This document shows, piece by piece, positions 1-12,146 of a stretch of DNA of 64,000 bases. Position numbers and translations under genes: made by a program. Each line of letters opens with the position of its first letter. The stretch's first letter is position 1. The notes under the pieces were generated by a model. That model saw nothing but the letters and a program-made list of their open reading frames with translations, did no database searches and was not told the DNA's origin. Source of the DNA: Massospora cicadina (taxonomy: Eukaryota > Entomophthoromycota > Entomophthoromycetes > Entomophthorales > Entomophthoraceae); the NCBI GenBank assembly GCA_022478985.1, contig JAKSZP010018528.1, positions 108,062-172,061 on the forward strand, written 5' to 3'.

Positions 1-1240
1 CCTGAAGAGGATCAACTCTATGGCCTCCTAACAATTGCATTTATGGAAGGACAAATCCCTGACCCTTCAAAAGACTTTAGCAAAGAAATTGGCAAACCTT
101 TAAGTCAAGAACGGCTTAATGCAAACTTGTGTTCAAAAAGATGGTGCCCTATGTACATTCTTTGGCTTAAATTGACGTCATATTGGAGGGACATCAGCAA
201 GTCGGACACATGAGAAGTTGTAACCTACCAGTGGCTTAAAGCTCAATATTATTGGGAAAAAATTCTTGTTTAAATCCAAGAAATATTATAGTCCTGATTG
301 GTATGCAAAAGTCAAGAAGGACCTAACCCCCAGTATTGTCATCAGGTAGTTCCACTATGTGAACCATTCCAAACTATTAGCATTGATGTTGTAAACCTCT
401 TCCTTGAGCCTCTAATGGTCATCAGTTTCTCCTCCTAACCATGGACCATTTAACTAAGTGAATCAAATCAGTATCTTTTTTTAGTACTAGATGGATCAAA
501 TCAGTATCTTTACCCTCTGCTTTGGCAAAGGCTACTACCAAATTTTTGTATAATTGGATTATCACCCAACATGGGTGCCCTAACATTATTCTTTCTAATA
601 ACAGACAAAATTTCCAATTGATGCTAGTGAAAGATTTAGCCAAAATGATGGGAACCACGCAGGCATTTTATACCCCAACATCCTGCAACCAATGGAATGA
701 TAGAGCGGGCAAATGGTACTTTAACCGCAACTCTACAGAAAATGGCTATAAATGACCCCTTCATTGGCCCCAATATATGTCTAGTGAAATTCTGACCTAT
801 AGGATGCAATCATTGAATAACTAATATGTCCTCTTTTAGGAGTTGTACGGCAGAAATTATTATCTTCCTTATAAAATACAAGCTATGATTAACCAAGCCT
901 CCCCCAAAGCCCCTGAAGTCACAACGCAAAGTATTGACAATGAAATTATCCAACTTCAGGCCATAGCTTTTAAAAACCATCTGCTTCAACTAGTAGAGAA
1001 ATTACTCAATTTAATGATAAGCATGACCCCCTGCACACCTTCCAACCGGGTAACCTAGTCTTTTTCTACCATTTTATTGGCCTGGAGGTTGTGACAACAA
1101 ATTGGGCATCAAATGGTCAGGCCTTACAAAGTCATGCATAAATGGAGCAATGAAAACTCAATTGTAAGGTTATTTAGGGTATTGTAGCAATTCACGTACA
1201 TAGTCGTTTTCTCCATCTATTTCCTCCCTACACCAAGATC
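1..1240 (+). pseudogene. Element F: 3' pol remnant (RNase H end to integrase) of a Ty3/Gypsy element
   Basis: The window opens inside pol. The first codons (PEEDQLYGLL) match the segment just after RNase H in element D (PEEDRLFELL near 41620), so F belongs to the D group. A recognisable integrase core stretch lies at about 522-755: HGCPNIILSNN is the usual HG-P--I-SDNG block with the second catalytic Asp changed to Asn. Towards 1150-1230 the tail reads VHSRFL, as in D, and runs straight into a purine tract and LTR. Many stops and frameshifts break the frame. No start is visible because the 5' part lies outside the window. Seen: motif order and similarity to D. Inferred: a once functional integrase that inserts element cDNA into chromosomes. 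Confidence 0.75.
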
Positions 1241-1251
1241 TAGAGGGGCGT
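1229..1251 (+). other. Polypurine tract of F, in a weak hairpin
   Basis: The purine stretch AGAGGGG sits directly before the LTR start, where plus-strand DNA synthesis is primed. A pyrimidine stretch about 15 bases upstream (CTCCCTA) can pair with it. The layout matches the clearer hairpin at the end of D. Confidence 0.5.
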
Positions 1252-1837
1252 TGTCAAAATTCCTGACCAAATCAAAGATTTAGATGAAGTAAATGATGGG
1301 AGTTAAGCTTGAGCTGTCAAAATAGCTGAAACCAGTATCAGTGATAATTCCTAACAAATTTCAAGCCCTCTCAATATTAAAGACAAACCCGCCTAATTTT
1401 GAGCCCTATCATTGTTGGGGATAATCCCCGCCTATTATGGTTAATACTAATCACCTAAAACATTTTAGTCTTGGGTTTTAACCTGATCTATGCGGCAAGC
1501 AAATCCTATTTGAACGAGATGACTAAGCCTGCTGCAGCATCCCTGATTTATAACAATTAAAGACCTTATCTTAGACCGCTTGGAAATGGACCAGGTAACC
1601 TCCTTAGTCTCCATTATAATTCTTATTCTAAGCAAGTAAATATTACTCACTCTTTTAGCTTTTTTAAGTTTAATTGGTCAACTTATATTTAAAAATTACC
1701 ACTCCAGATATAGTATCCAGAGTAGAAGTCTTTTTGACCAAGAAAAGAAATAAGTTATATTCTAACACCCAGGAGCTTTGGGCCACCTGGCTTAAAAATT
1801 TAAAAAATACAAGAGGTATAAACCCTTGATCCTGACA
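1252..1837 (+). repeat. 3' LTR of element F
   Basis: It begins TGTC right after the purine tract and ends at CCTGACA, the same terminal heptamer as the LTRs of D. Its length is about 586 bp. No partner LTR is in the window, so the end was set by the CTGACA match to D and not by a direct repeat. No 5-bp target duplication can be tested. Confidence 0.6.
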
Positions 1838-3640
1838 ATTAGCTCAGATCGCACTTACTGTTGCCAAACATGAAGCTTTGTTAGTTAAGTGTTAACCCTA
1901 CATGTACCTGTGCAGTCGCCACTTTTAACAAGTGCTGCTTACTATAGGGAGTTTCTGAGCCAACGTTGTCCAATAGTAAGGATTCAATTTTATGAGTGAT
2001 GAATTGTCAAGTGAAGAATAAACTGTTGTGATGGGTTAATGAGTGCAGAAACACCCAAAATAGTGGACTTGTAGTGCGTTAAGACGTAACCTCTGTAAAA
2101 AATTTATGAGTTAATACATTATGTCATTAAGCAGCAAAAAGAGCTATAGAAAATATCGCAAAACTGCAACTGCTAGTCAGCGATATGAAAACTATGAACC
2201 AGGCAATTTTTTTGGTAGTTTAGGCTGAGTTATCAGGACTCAAGGCTGTCAGACATATGGCGTGCCAAGGAAATACTTGTCTTCCATTGGGGTACTCCAG
2301 TACCCACAATAGCATCCATAGTCTGCACAGAATCGCTGTTCTGAGGATGTAGGAATAGGATTCTCTGGGGGAGATATGTGGGAGATATTGATTGATGAAC
2401 ATCAATCTGATCCTTACTATTAGGATGAGGACTGGCTATAGTTTCGCCTATGCTTCCCAGAGTTTGGGAGGACCGTTGGGTTCAGATGGCGAAGTATTTG
2501 GCAACCGCCCTGACTCAGGTTCAACACTTGAGTTTAATTGTCCGTTCACCTGATTTTAGGGGTTTCAGTGAATTCCCTTTTTCAGATCCGCTGACTACAT
2601 TGTGAGTTTTTTCTAATGTTGTGATAGTTTCAACCAACGTGGATTGTCCCTGATAAGTCAGTTTAATCCAATATGATCACCTTTCAGGATGGGGATCATT
2701 GCCCAAATGTCCTGGAGTGTCATATTGGTAGGCAAGTTCCCCAGGAAGACCCCATTTTTCTGCTGCCAAGTGAGGCCAGTACTGAGTTTAATAATGAGCT
2801 GGCGACCACAATTACTCAGAACAGGGAGTGGGGACCTTCCGTTGATGTTGGTGGTTTCATTGGGGGGTGATAAAATATTTAAGTGTCAAAACTTATTATG
2901 GTATGAGATGTATTTTTTGGAATATTGTTTTATTATAAGAATCACAAAATAACCCAGCACTCTACCATAAGCAGAGCGCTGGGTTTATATAGTGTCAAAA
3001 AGGGAGGGGTAAAAGGCTTACTTCATAGTATGATAACTGGACCACTGGAAAATATACCCAAGGCGGCGTAAAATGTCCAATATTTTACACAAGTTGTCAG
3101 TTATCTGTCAGGGTCTCCAGAATTGGATATGGCGGCTGGCACACCTGACGTTTTGACTTAAGAATATTTTCTGGCTTTTTTTGGGAATCAAAGTTTTCGT
3201 TCTTATGGCTTTGGCCTTTTTTGATTATTGTGCTGAAGTGCATGAGGAATTTTTAGTCCATTTTATACTGGCTTTTCCCCTCAATCAGTCATGGCGATTT
3301 AACCCTTTTTGGGATTCAATCTGAATCCAGAGAAGAGGGAGAGCACTTGTTGGTATATGTCCACAATTTTTGTGATATGCTCTTCGGTGGATTTTGTGGA
3401 ATTGAGATTTTTGGGTGCCTTCTGTCATATGGGTGGGATCAGTATATTCTGGGGGGAGCGGCAACCACCCAACGCTCATCAAGGATGTACCCCAAGTTTG
3501 CTATTTTCCAGAGGCAATTCCCTGAAGCATTTCCTTTTTTCATATAAAAAGGTGTATTTTCCTATTCAGCCTAATAGCGGCAGCTGGGACCCTTACAAAG
3601 TCTAAGGTTTAGACTCCATATCTATTAATCAAGGAGAGGT
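1838..3640. other. Unassigned sequence between F and G
   Basis: I recognise no gene here. Short open frames exist on the plus strand at 2673-2870 (65 codons, acidic, containing DHCPNVLECHIG) and 3347-3547 (66 codons, rich in aromatic residues), but neither shows a known motif. A purine stretch at about 3001-3017 resembles a polypurine tract without a convincing LTR after it. The stretch may hold the LTR and leader of element G, because gag-like sequence begins just downstream. Confidence 0.4.
2951..2985. repeat. Short inverted repeat (hairpin), 13-bp arms
   Basis: AACCCAGCACTCT at 2951-2963 and AGAGCGCTGGGTT at 2973-2985 are reverse complements apart from one base, with a 9-base spacer. It lies in unassigned sequence. 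It could be a palindromic relic of a small DNA transposon or an RNA hairpin; nothing near it decides. Confidence 0.6.
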
Positions 3641-3643
3641 TTT

Positions 3644-5250
3644 GATGGAGAGAGTCAATGCAATAGAGTCATTATGACAAAAAGGGTTTGGAATGATCAA
3701 AACGCAAGACCAAGTCATGCTGCTAGTGAAATTTTCTGATAAAAAAGCTGCCATGTTCGGTTAACTTACCAGAGAGTTATAGGAAATTCGTTGGAAGTGT
3801 CAGAAGCTGAAAGCTTGGATGTTGAAGTGGAAGAAATGGGAGAAGACTATTTTTAATAAGCTATTCTTTCTTGAAGAGACCTTAGGACATTGTCAGGAGA
3901 ACCCTGATGGTAGAGCTGACCTGTTCAGAAATGGTTCCTCATCCAGTGATGCTACCCTGATATACCCAGTCATGACAGCCTAAAAATGCGACTGAAATCT
4001 GGCCGCTTATTGTGTATGGCGTTCCACAATAACTTAAGGTTCTGGTCAGAGAACTACCAGAAACAATACCCTTAAATCGTGGAATATATCTCAACTCCAA
4101 AGCTGCCAGAGTTACAGAGGTGAACAAAGTTCCTGAATTCTTTAGGCTTTTTGAGACGACCATGGTAGGGTTTGTGAATCAGCAAAAGGCTGTTAACATA
4201 ATCAACTATTTTAATATGGAGAGTACAAATTATCTCTTACCCCAATTTTCCATCGCTGAGTGGACCTATAGTGAGTTTGGCAACCTGAGCATGTCACCAA
4301 CTAGAAACAGACGTATGGGCGTCCAGATATAAAAGTATAATCCCATTGATAGCTTTGCTGACCAGTTTTACCAAGAATCACAGATCCTAGCTGGGACAAG
4401 ATTATTGACCAATTTTGATGCAAGTATTGCAATTAAATTGGTGATTTGGGTCATAGAGATCTGCATCAGGCCATAATCTCCACCTGAATGTGGGTACAAA
4501 AATTCCATGTAATAGATTTTTATGGCTCTGTGGGACCACCTTTAATGCCCCTAACAAAAGCTACCATGACTCCAATGCCGTCAATACAATTTATGTGAGA
4601 AAGTCCCTTAATAAAACTTAGCAGCAGCTAATTCTGGAGCTAGGACAGGTTCATTTGAGAAACTAAAAATGGGCAACGTAAGAAAGTAGATACCTGTTTC
4701 ATGACTATCAAGGATAGCCAAAATCTTAGTAATGCAGAACTAAAAAGGAAAAGATCAATGTGGTAGTACAATACCAATGATCAAGTGATCTACGTGGGAA
4801 AAGATCATGTAGAATTGACAGGTAACAGTCTATCTCTGCCTATGCTCAAGTCACCTGATTTAGTAAACCATAGTACAGAGCAACTGAGATGTAAAGAGGG
4901 GCTCTTGTGGTTACAAGCTCAAAAGCAAAGGCCGCTGAGCCTTAGATGATTGAGAAAGTAATGTGGTCATACCTGAAGCAGGCCCAAGAGAATCCAGCAA
5001 ACATGAAGTCAGATAATTATTATATTGGATGATTGCAACATATTAGTTAAATGGCAACCATTTAGGAGTAATTCCCCAATATAGCTTAACATCTTTTTAA
5101 ATCCCTTAATTTAGCTGATGATTATGCTAATTTTTAAGTAGGCAATATTTCTCTTTATTCTGATTGTTCTTTTAGTACTAGTGGTGCCCAACCCAAGAGG
5201 AGTTCCTTCACGCATCTTTAGTTATGTTGTGCCAAACAAATTGGACTATT
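3644..5250 (+). pseudogene. Element G: decayed Ty3-type gag
   Basis: A plus-strand reading beginning MERVNAIESL at 3644 gives a lysine-rich, helical region. It is followed at about 4115-4480 by a capsid-like part (KVPEFFRLFE, then FADQFYQESQILAG after a stop) that aligns with the capsid part of element C (VPSFLKLFEKAM). The region near 5150-5190 (SLYSDCSF) resembles the gag-to-protease linker seen in B and E (SSYSEC). Stops are frequent and no zinc knuckle survives. G breaks off at about 5250-5290, where minus-strand remnant X begins, so its pol is missing. Structural capsid role is inferred from family similarity. Confidence 0.55.
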
Positions 5251-5289
5251 AGATAAAATTAAAATATAACGTGGTGCTGCAGCGTTGGT

Positions 5290-5852
5290 CTAAGCATCCA
5301 TATTAGAAAGGGAGGAGGGGTAGGGGGATTTTCATCCAGCTTTGGCTTTAAGTGGCGGTCAAAGGTGGACTAAAGGTGAGTTGGAGCATCAGCGGCATGG
5401 GGTAGAAGGAGAAAGAGGTGGGAGTTCTACTTGTCAATGAGGCCAGCAGTGTGCTTTGCCTCGACGTATTGGGAAATCTGGTGTTCAGGAATGGTGATGA
5501 GTTTTGGCTCACTAATGAATGATTTAATTCTTTGATGGGTTTAGTGGTAGTGGGGACATAAAGTGAAGATCTCGATGAGTCAACATACCTGCGGCCAGCT
5601 GCAAACGTGAGCTTTTCAATATCCAATTTAACATCTTTAGTAAAAATCACTTGGGAAACTTTAGGATTTAAAAACCCTCACAAAGTGGCTCAATTGCTAT
5701 ATGAAGGGCTTGGCAGAGGAGGGAGTTGGTGGGGGCAACGGCTGAAGTAAGTGTCTTTTTTATGTATAGTTCTATAGACTGTAAATTTGGCACAGGTGTG
5801 AAAGTGGCAGTAGAGGAGTTGAATTGGGGGGTATGGTGATAGATTCTGACCA
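5290..5852 (-). pseudogene. Remnant X, downstream half (split by element Y)
   Basis: On the minus strand there is an open frame of about 100 codons at 5650-5348 (serine and threonine rich, no known motif) and another at 5872-5690, which runs slightly into Y. The plus strand is strongly purine-rich at 5308-5320. The stretch appears to continue X at 47493-48118: insertion of Y would split them, and the bases next to Y (GACCA at 5848-5852, GACAA at 47493-47497) are a near-match for a 5-bp target duplication. Function unknown. Confidence 0.4.
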
Positions 5853-7080
5853 GTCAAAGTTGGATTCAGCACACCAACCTCAGCTCAAGCAACTTTAGAG
5901 TTTAACTCGCTGATCATGGGGCCTATTCCGCGCAGATTAGGCACCATACAACCTTTTCTAACACCACTTTCGCTCTCACTAAGCAAATTCTCCTTTGATG
6001 CTACCCATTGTAGCACCAATCACTTGTATAAACTGTCTACGCTCATGGTGAACTTTTTGACATTCAAAGACAAATATGACATGTGTTGGCTCTCAGGAAG
6101 TAACGGGAACCTTTACAACCTCTTCCTTAACGTTATCAGCACCAAGGTATCCGCAATAGAGAGTGTCTTCTTCCAAACAGGGCAGGTCTCAGACTGGTTA
6201 CTGGACACAGAGTATTTGGTTATTTCCAGACTGGTTACTAGTGTTTATTAACTTAAAACAAAAAAGTGCAAACAAAAGGATAAGTTTGTGATTTTGTAGA
6301 AGGGTTCCTTATTAAGATAAAAAGTAAAGTATTTTATACCAAAGAAAAATTCAAGATATTTTACCAATTGTGTTATTAAAAGTTACTTGGGATTTGGGGT
6401 TTTAATATAAGGATTTTGAAGATCCTATAGTCAGACATCTTCTGACTGCTGCTTTCATCACTGCATCCATTTAAGTTTTTCATGTAGCTGCGTGCTCCAT
6501 CTCACGATGTTTAATCATGAATCTGGATGTTCAGGGCCCTTATACTAGGTCCTCTTCTGGGTTTTGGACCATTGTACCTTCTTGCAATATTGATTGATTA
6601 CTAAATTTATTGAAATTCTCCTCATCTTTAGGTCAGAGTGATGGCGCTTCTACAATGTTTCTTGTATTGTGTCTTTGAGTTACTCTCAAAATTAGATGAT
6701 TTTTGGATTTGAAAAACTTTACATTTGAACCTTGGATGGTCATGTTGCCATAATCTGGTTTGCTCATAGTTTTTTCACTTGTGGAATAAAATTATCTTTG
6801 ACCCCTGAAAGTATATAAGGGGTTGATTTTCATATGTAAATTTTGGAGGTGACGCCATCCACAAAATGTAAATCTTTAAAATTGGCAGGAAAATTATTTT
6901 GCGTTATATCATCCCAACTCTGCAGAAAATTTCTTTGATCACCTTTGCCTATAAAAGGGCCTTGATTGCCCCCATCCACGATGAGAGGGTCGCCAGTACC
7001 TCCACTAATTTGGGGTTTTTTCACTCCTTCTATTGGTTGAGGAATTACTACGTGCACCAGTCGCAGCCTTATCCACAACA
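5853..7080 (-). repeat. 3' LTR of element Y
   Basis: This stretch aligns with 12147-13087 followed by 47231-47492. On the minus strand it begins TGTTGTGGAT at 7080, directly after a purine tract. The outer end (about 5853-5866) is uncertain because the terminal CA is worn away. Length is about 1.2 kb, among the longest LTRs here. The copies differ by many substitutions and small indels, which fits an old insertion. Confidence 0.8.
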
Positions 7081-7089
7081 CTTCCCTTT
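7081..7089 (-). other. Polypurine tract of Y
   Basis: The plus strand reads CTTCCCTTT, so the minus strand is AAAGGGAAG immediately before the LTR start. This is the expected primer site for plus-strand DNA. Confidence 0.65.
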
Positions 7090-8115
7090 ACAAAATGAGA
7101 CCTGAGGAATGATCTGAGGTGCTAGGCGTGCACTATGTTTATTACAATGTTGGTATTATAATATAAGATGAAGTATTTTGCTCCTCACTTTGTCAAGATG
7201 GTCGCAGGCCCAGTCCAAATGGCCTGAAATTTCTCTGGTTAGGTTCCCTCCAGTTGGTAAAACAAAACCTTGTCCCCTTATGATAAACATGAACAACTTA
7301 GTTCTTTTCTGTCTCTTTGTTGACTTGGAGGGAGGCGCGCTTTAATATTACTTGAAGCTTTAAACTAGATTCTTATAAGCTCCTCAGCTAACTCCTGTTG
7401 GTAACTTAAGGTGGTAAAATCTTTTTGATCCCTGATATTATTGGTGCCAGGAGGGTAGGCAGCTGGGCTCTTACCCATACAGGTCTTTGAAGGGGGTATT
7501 CCAATCACTCAATGATGGCTTAATTGGTAAACCACTAAAGCTGATGGTAACAGCTGGTCCCGTTTTGACTTGTAATTAAGAGCCATTTTCTTTAAAATTC
7601 CTCCTAGAGTCACATTCACTCTCTCAATACTTCTGTTTGAGGATGTATTGTAGGGGTATTGAACTGCTGCTTCACCCCTACCAAAACTAACATTTTTTCA
7701 ACACATGCAATAATGACTTCTTTCTATTGTCTGACAATAGCACTCGAGGGCACCCATTTCTTGTGATCACTTAACTGTATAATAAATTTGCAGTTTAATT
7801 TGTGATATACGCCTTGACCTCAGATGATTTAAACCTCTTAATGAAGTGGTTAATCGCTAATAGGATAAACTTAGCTCAGCTGGATGCAGTTGGTAATAGT
7901 CCCACCACGTCAATTGAGTATTACTGAAGGGTGCAGTGTGGGGAATTGGCTTAAACTCAAATTGCTTCTCTACCAGAAAAAACTGACACAAGGCACACAC
8001 AACAAGTTTTTTGTATTTTGTTGGACATGCACTCCCAGTTGAACATCTCCTAAGGTATGCCAATATCTTTTGGAATTGTCCATGGCCCACGTGCTCGTGA
8101 GCCTCCATCACTATC
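7090..8115 (-). pseudogene. Y integrase remnant
   Basis: Read on the minus strand. The N-terminal HHCC zinc-binding part is at about 8111-7960 (AHEHVGHGQFQK, later CALCQ). The last block of the catalytic core survives as SNRSIERVNVTLGG near 7635-7590, which holds the catalytic Glu. The C-terminal part reads GDKVLFYQLEG and later WTGPATILTK, a GPY-like module. It ends within a few codons of the polypurine tract, as in D. Several stops interrupt it. Integrase joins element cDNA to target DNA in the nucleus; this copy cannot be translated whole. Confidence 0.75.
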
Positions 8116-8299
8116 TCTATGCAATCACCGGTCTGGATATATGAGTACCACTTAATTTATATCTTCTTTTTCTGATTTCCATTGAAATGACGAGTATCTT
8201 TAGAACATCTGCGCAGGACGCTCTTCACTTTCTCAGTTTCATCCTGCTAAGCCTCTTCAAGTAGCCCAATTATGTAGTACAGAAGATTGCTCTATGGCG

Positions 8300-9600
8300 C
8301 CTTCAGGTGGAATTCCAGTATCCTTGACAAGCTATCTGAGTTGAGATGTTTGTCTCCTGCACAATGTATGATATCAAAATAATATCCTTGGAGGAGGACA
8401 GCCCAACGGGAAATGCATCCATTTGGAGCCTTCATGTTTCTTAACCAGCGGAGCAATGCATGATTTTTGACTACTTCTAAATGTACTCCATATTAATTGG
8501 GTCTGAAATGTTTGACTGCTCTTATCATGGCTAAGCACTCGCATTCAGTAACTATGTAGTTCTTTTCAGCTTTACTGAATACTTTAGAGTAACACTCATT
8601 TGGTGATCCGCCAGTCTTCATCCAGTTGTGATAATAGCGTAAAGTCCCACATCACTGGCGTTGGATTACAGGTAGAAGGTCTTGTTAAAGTCTTGATAGG
8701 CTACGATTAGTGCTTCTAACAATCATGCCTTCAACTTTGCCTATGCCTTCTCCTTCTCCAGGCTCCATTCAGACTTCATCTCTTTAGTAGCAGGTAAGTA
8801 AGGGGCGCCGTCAGGTCCGCGAATTAGGGGATAAACTGCCTCTAGTATTCCACCATTCTTAGAAACACTTAAAGGTCCCTCAAACTCTTTTGTGGCTCTA
8901 TTGCCACGATCACGTTCACTTTCCCATCCTGAGGCTTATTTCCAGCTGGGCTAATCTCGTTCCCTAGGAACTGTATCTGTCTCTTCAGGAAAGTGAATTT
9001 TATTCTTTTAATTTTAGGTTAGATGCGCGAAGCTGCGAGAAGACCATCCCATAGAAGCTGCAAGTTCTCTTCTAAACGTGAAACTAAACACAGTGACATT
9101 GTTGAGGTAAATCACGCAATTAGTAACTTAAGATCGCCAAAAATAAAATTCATCACTCATTGTAAGGTTTCAGGGGCGTTGCAGAGACCTATGGATTCCT
9201 TATGGGTTCAAACAAACCATGGCTTCTGATTAAGGTGCATTTTTCCTGGTCCTCTGTCAAGAGCACCATTTGCTAGTAGCTACTAAATTGGTCCATTACT
9301 GAAAAGTATCTTGAGCCACCTGAGGCGTTTAAAGGCATTTTTAATGCATATCAACAAGTATGAGTTTTTCTTGGCTATCTAGTTAGGTGATGGTAGTCCA
9401 TAACTACCCTATAGGTCCCATCCTTATTGCGCACCAGCAACAAAGGAGATTCCCAAGGGCTCTTTGAAAGATGGATTAGCCCGGTTTTGGCTAACTGGTT
9501 GAGCTATTGTGTGATAAATGAATCATCTATCTTTTAATAGCGGTAGGGTTTGGACTTTAAATGGGTAATGGAACTAATGCCCATCTTGTGGACCTCTCCT
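8300..9600 (-). pseudogene. Y reverse transcriptase and RNase H remnant
   Basis: On the minus strand the RT start block reads SKSPWESPLLLVRNKDG at about 9490-9430, followed by VVMDY. The catalytic box at 9109-9098 reads YLNN where YLDD is expected, so both metal-binding Asp residues are replaced by Asn, as G-to-A change would do. RNase H follows at about 8640-8300 (SKAEKNYIVTECECLAMI, then NHALLRWLRNMKAP and CAGDKHLNSDSLSR). The enzyme would copy element RNA to DNA; this copy is dead. Confidence 0.8.
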
Positions 9601-9699
9601 TTGCACAGGCCATAGTCGTTGGGACTAGTACTGAAAATGTTATTAAATTTAACCAAAAGTTTATACAACTTTTTTCTGATTAGGGTTGAATCCCCAAGC

Positions 9700-10560
9700 C
9701 TGAGCTAATTGAAACCTCCTACTCCAGGTATAAACTTATATCTTGGCAACTGTTCAGGAGGGCCAGTGTTACAAATTGCTCCTTTTTAACTCAGATTAGT
9801 TGTGTATTGATTTTACTCAAAGCAAGGTTTAGCTATTCAGATTTAGTAGGTTTATAGAATCCTGGTTTTTCTCCGGGCTCTTGCTCTCAGATTCTGTCTT
9901 GACTGTGCACTTCCAGTTTGGTGTCAGGTGGAATTTTACACTGATTGATAGTATCATTCTACGTTGATCCCCTGGTCAAATCTTATAATTTCACTGGCAC
10001 TCAGAGGAAGCCCTTACTCTGCACCCACGATAGGTGGTAGTTTCTCTACACCTTTTCCATCAAGGTGTAATGAATGGGATAGATTGAGAGGTCCGCTTCA
10101 ACCAATCATGTATGCTAGTTTCATATTTTAACTTTCTCATCCTTGGATACCAGGGAAAACTGATAGCTCAATATGGTAATCATATTAGTGATGAAATTGA
10201 ACTTAGCTCCAAACTCTAGTATAAGATGTCTTGATAAGAAGATTACATTGGTCGTTGTCCAATACTACTGCAGTGCCATCAGGACCATACTCCCAAAGCG
10301 TAAAGGCAATGTGGATTAAAATCCTAAAGCGTGGGTAACATCAGGTTTTAGGGTGCAGTATTTAACACTGTAGTCAAAGCTGGGAATAAATTTGGGTTTC
10401 CTCATAAGTTTGGAGTAGATAATGTTAATCGGAGCCCTGTTGTCAAGAACTACCAAAACGCGCACCTTCTGGACGATTAATTTCAACTTTGTTACGCTTT
10501 TGCTGAATTGGTTTCCAGTGGTTAGTACATCAATGGCGAACTCCTTAAATAGTCCCAAAG
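9700..10560 (-). pseudogene. Y protease remnant and possible dUTPase-like linker
   Basis: The protease lies at 10558-10316 on the minus strand. The active-site segment reads VLDNRAPINI; the usual D-S/T-G triad has become D-N-R, again by G-to-A type changes. Between it and RT, at about 9960-9740, a worn stretch starts with IPPDTKLEV and later has TLALLNS. The start resembles the IPPQAQILV start of the dUTPase-like part of D. The match here is weak and rests mostly on position. Confidence 0.6.
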
Positions 10561-10599
10561 CAATATCTCCTGTATTAGCCTAAATATTGTCTTCGCCAT

Positions 10600-12120
10600 C
10601 TGGTGCCACATTCTTAAAAATAGACGCGACCAACTGCTCTCCTTCTTCAACTGAATTTTTCACTTGAGTAGCCTTGTTTGCTTAGGTTAGATAGATATCA
10701 CTTGATTAAAACCGTCAGTACCATGAACCCTCAATCTAAAAAATATAGCCATAATGCTATGTTCCCCCAACTCGTTAACTCACACTTTCTAAACCTTCAT
10801 CCTCATGGTCTTCCTCACCCTCAGTTTGGAGATCCACCCAGGATATAGTGTTGGGTATATCCTCTTTAAGGTTGGTTCCTTTGTTTTGGAGATGACTAAT
10901 GGACAGGATTTATAAAAGTGCTCAGGTTGGTGGCACTCAAGGCACTTAAACTCTCGATGTGGCAAGATTTCAGGCGGTTTGTTGTTCTTCCCTTTTTTCT
11001 TATCAACTAGATCATTGGTGGCATAAATGGACTTATTAACTCGTTGAGGGGGTGGTCTAGGTGCCATTGCCTTAATTTCAGATTTGTACGTCCCTTATAC
11101 ATTGAGATGCGTCTCCTTAAGTGCTTTGAGTAACGTCACACTCTTGATCACCAGAGTCATATGCATCTTTAAATCAGGATGCACTTTAATGAGCTCAGTA
11201 ATATAGTTTAGCGGTATGCAGATTCATTGTTCCTGTGGTCCATAACTGCTGAGTCTTGAGGTAGTAGCAAGAATCATAATTTACAAATGAATTATCTTCT
11301 CATCTTCATCAACAGGATATCATGTTAACATTCTGGAAATCCTGTTCACTATCAAACTCAGACTAAGTTTTTCTTGACTTCAGTACAAGATAATCCAGGT
11401 CATAAGCTCGTGCTCAGGAACTCTTGAGCCTCATGGCTCAAGCATCCTTTTACATGATTGGCATTCTGGAAATCACTAGCGCCATCCATGCTATTCTATA
11501 CATCTGGAGGAAACCTGAAATTGTCCCCTCGCCAGATGTATACATGGTTTTAAAATACAGTTTATAGTTGGGATTTTTTCAACAGGATCGGCGTGCATCA
11601 TGGTTGGCTGAACTCAAGTCTTGACTGATTGTTACGTTCCTTTGAGCAGTCCACATAGGTGCCTCCAGTCGAATTATAGATTGAGTAGAAGTAGGATCTG
11701 TACAGTATGCATTTGTGTCTTCAGATCTTCAATACTCTTGTGCATCGCAAACAGCATATTGTCATGCTATTCCAAGAGCTCTCCTTATTCATTCAGAGAG
11801 ATGATGGTATTTCCATTCTCTTTTTTGAGGCTTACAAGTCTCACTTAAAAATTTTTCAAGTGTAGCTTCTAGTTGACAATAGGTGATGGCCATCTCACAA
11901 TAGGTAGTGAGGTAATTTGAGCTCTTTTAGAGGTCTCCTTGACACACATGATTAATTCATAAAATTTGCAGTTCAAATTCCAGTGTATGGAGTCTAATAC
12001 AAATTGGATCCTTCTACCTCACCAGAAATTCAGAGGAATCCTCTCTGTGATATCCTCCATATCTGCATCAACGTCAATTTTCTTAGAAGAAATTTTGTGA
12101 TCATTGCTATGGCCTGATGG
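10600..12120 (-). pseudogene. Y gag remnant with CCHC zinc knuckle
   Basis: On the minus strand a 92-codon frame at 11067-10789 holds a perfect C-X2-C-X4-H-X4-C knuckle (CLECHQPEHFYKSC), which binds packaged RNA in retrotransposon nucleocapsids, preceded by a proline- and lysine-rich segment. The capsid part upstream (11100-12100) is full of stops and only generally recognisable. Position between primer site and protease supports the call. Confidence 0.65.
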
Positions 12121-12123
12121 TGC

Positions 12124-12143
12124 CACTCCATTAGTGAGCACCA
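12124..12143 (-). other. Primer-binding site of Y
   Basis: The minus strand reads TGGTGCTCACTAATGGAGTG just inside the 5' LTR. The first 12 bases equal the primer site of B (TGGTGCTCACTA at 14352) and nearly match E. This fixes the orientation of Y. Confidence 0.75.
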
Positions 12144-12146
12144 AAG

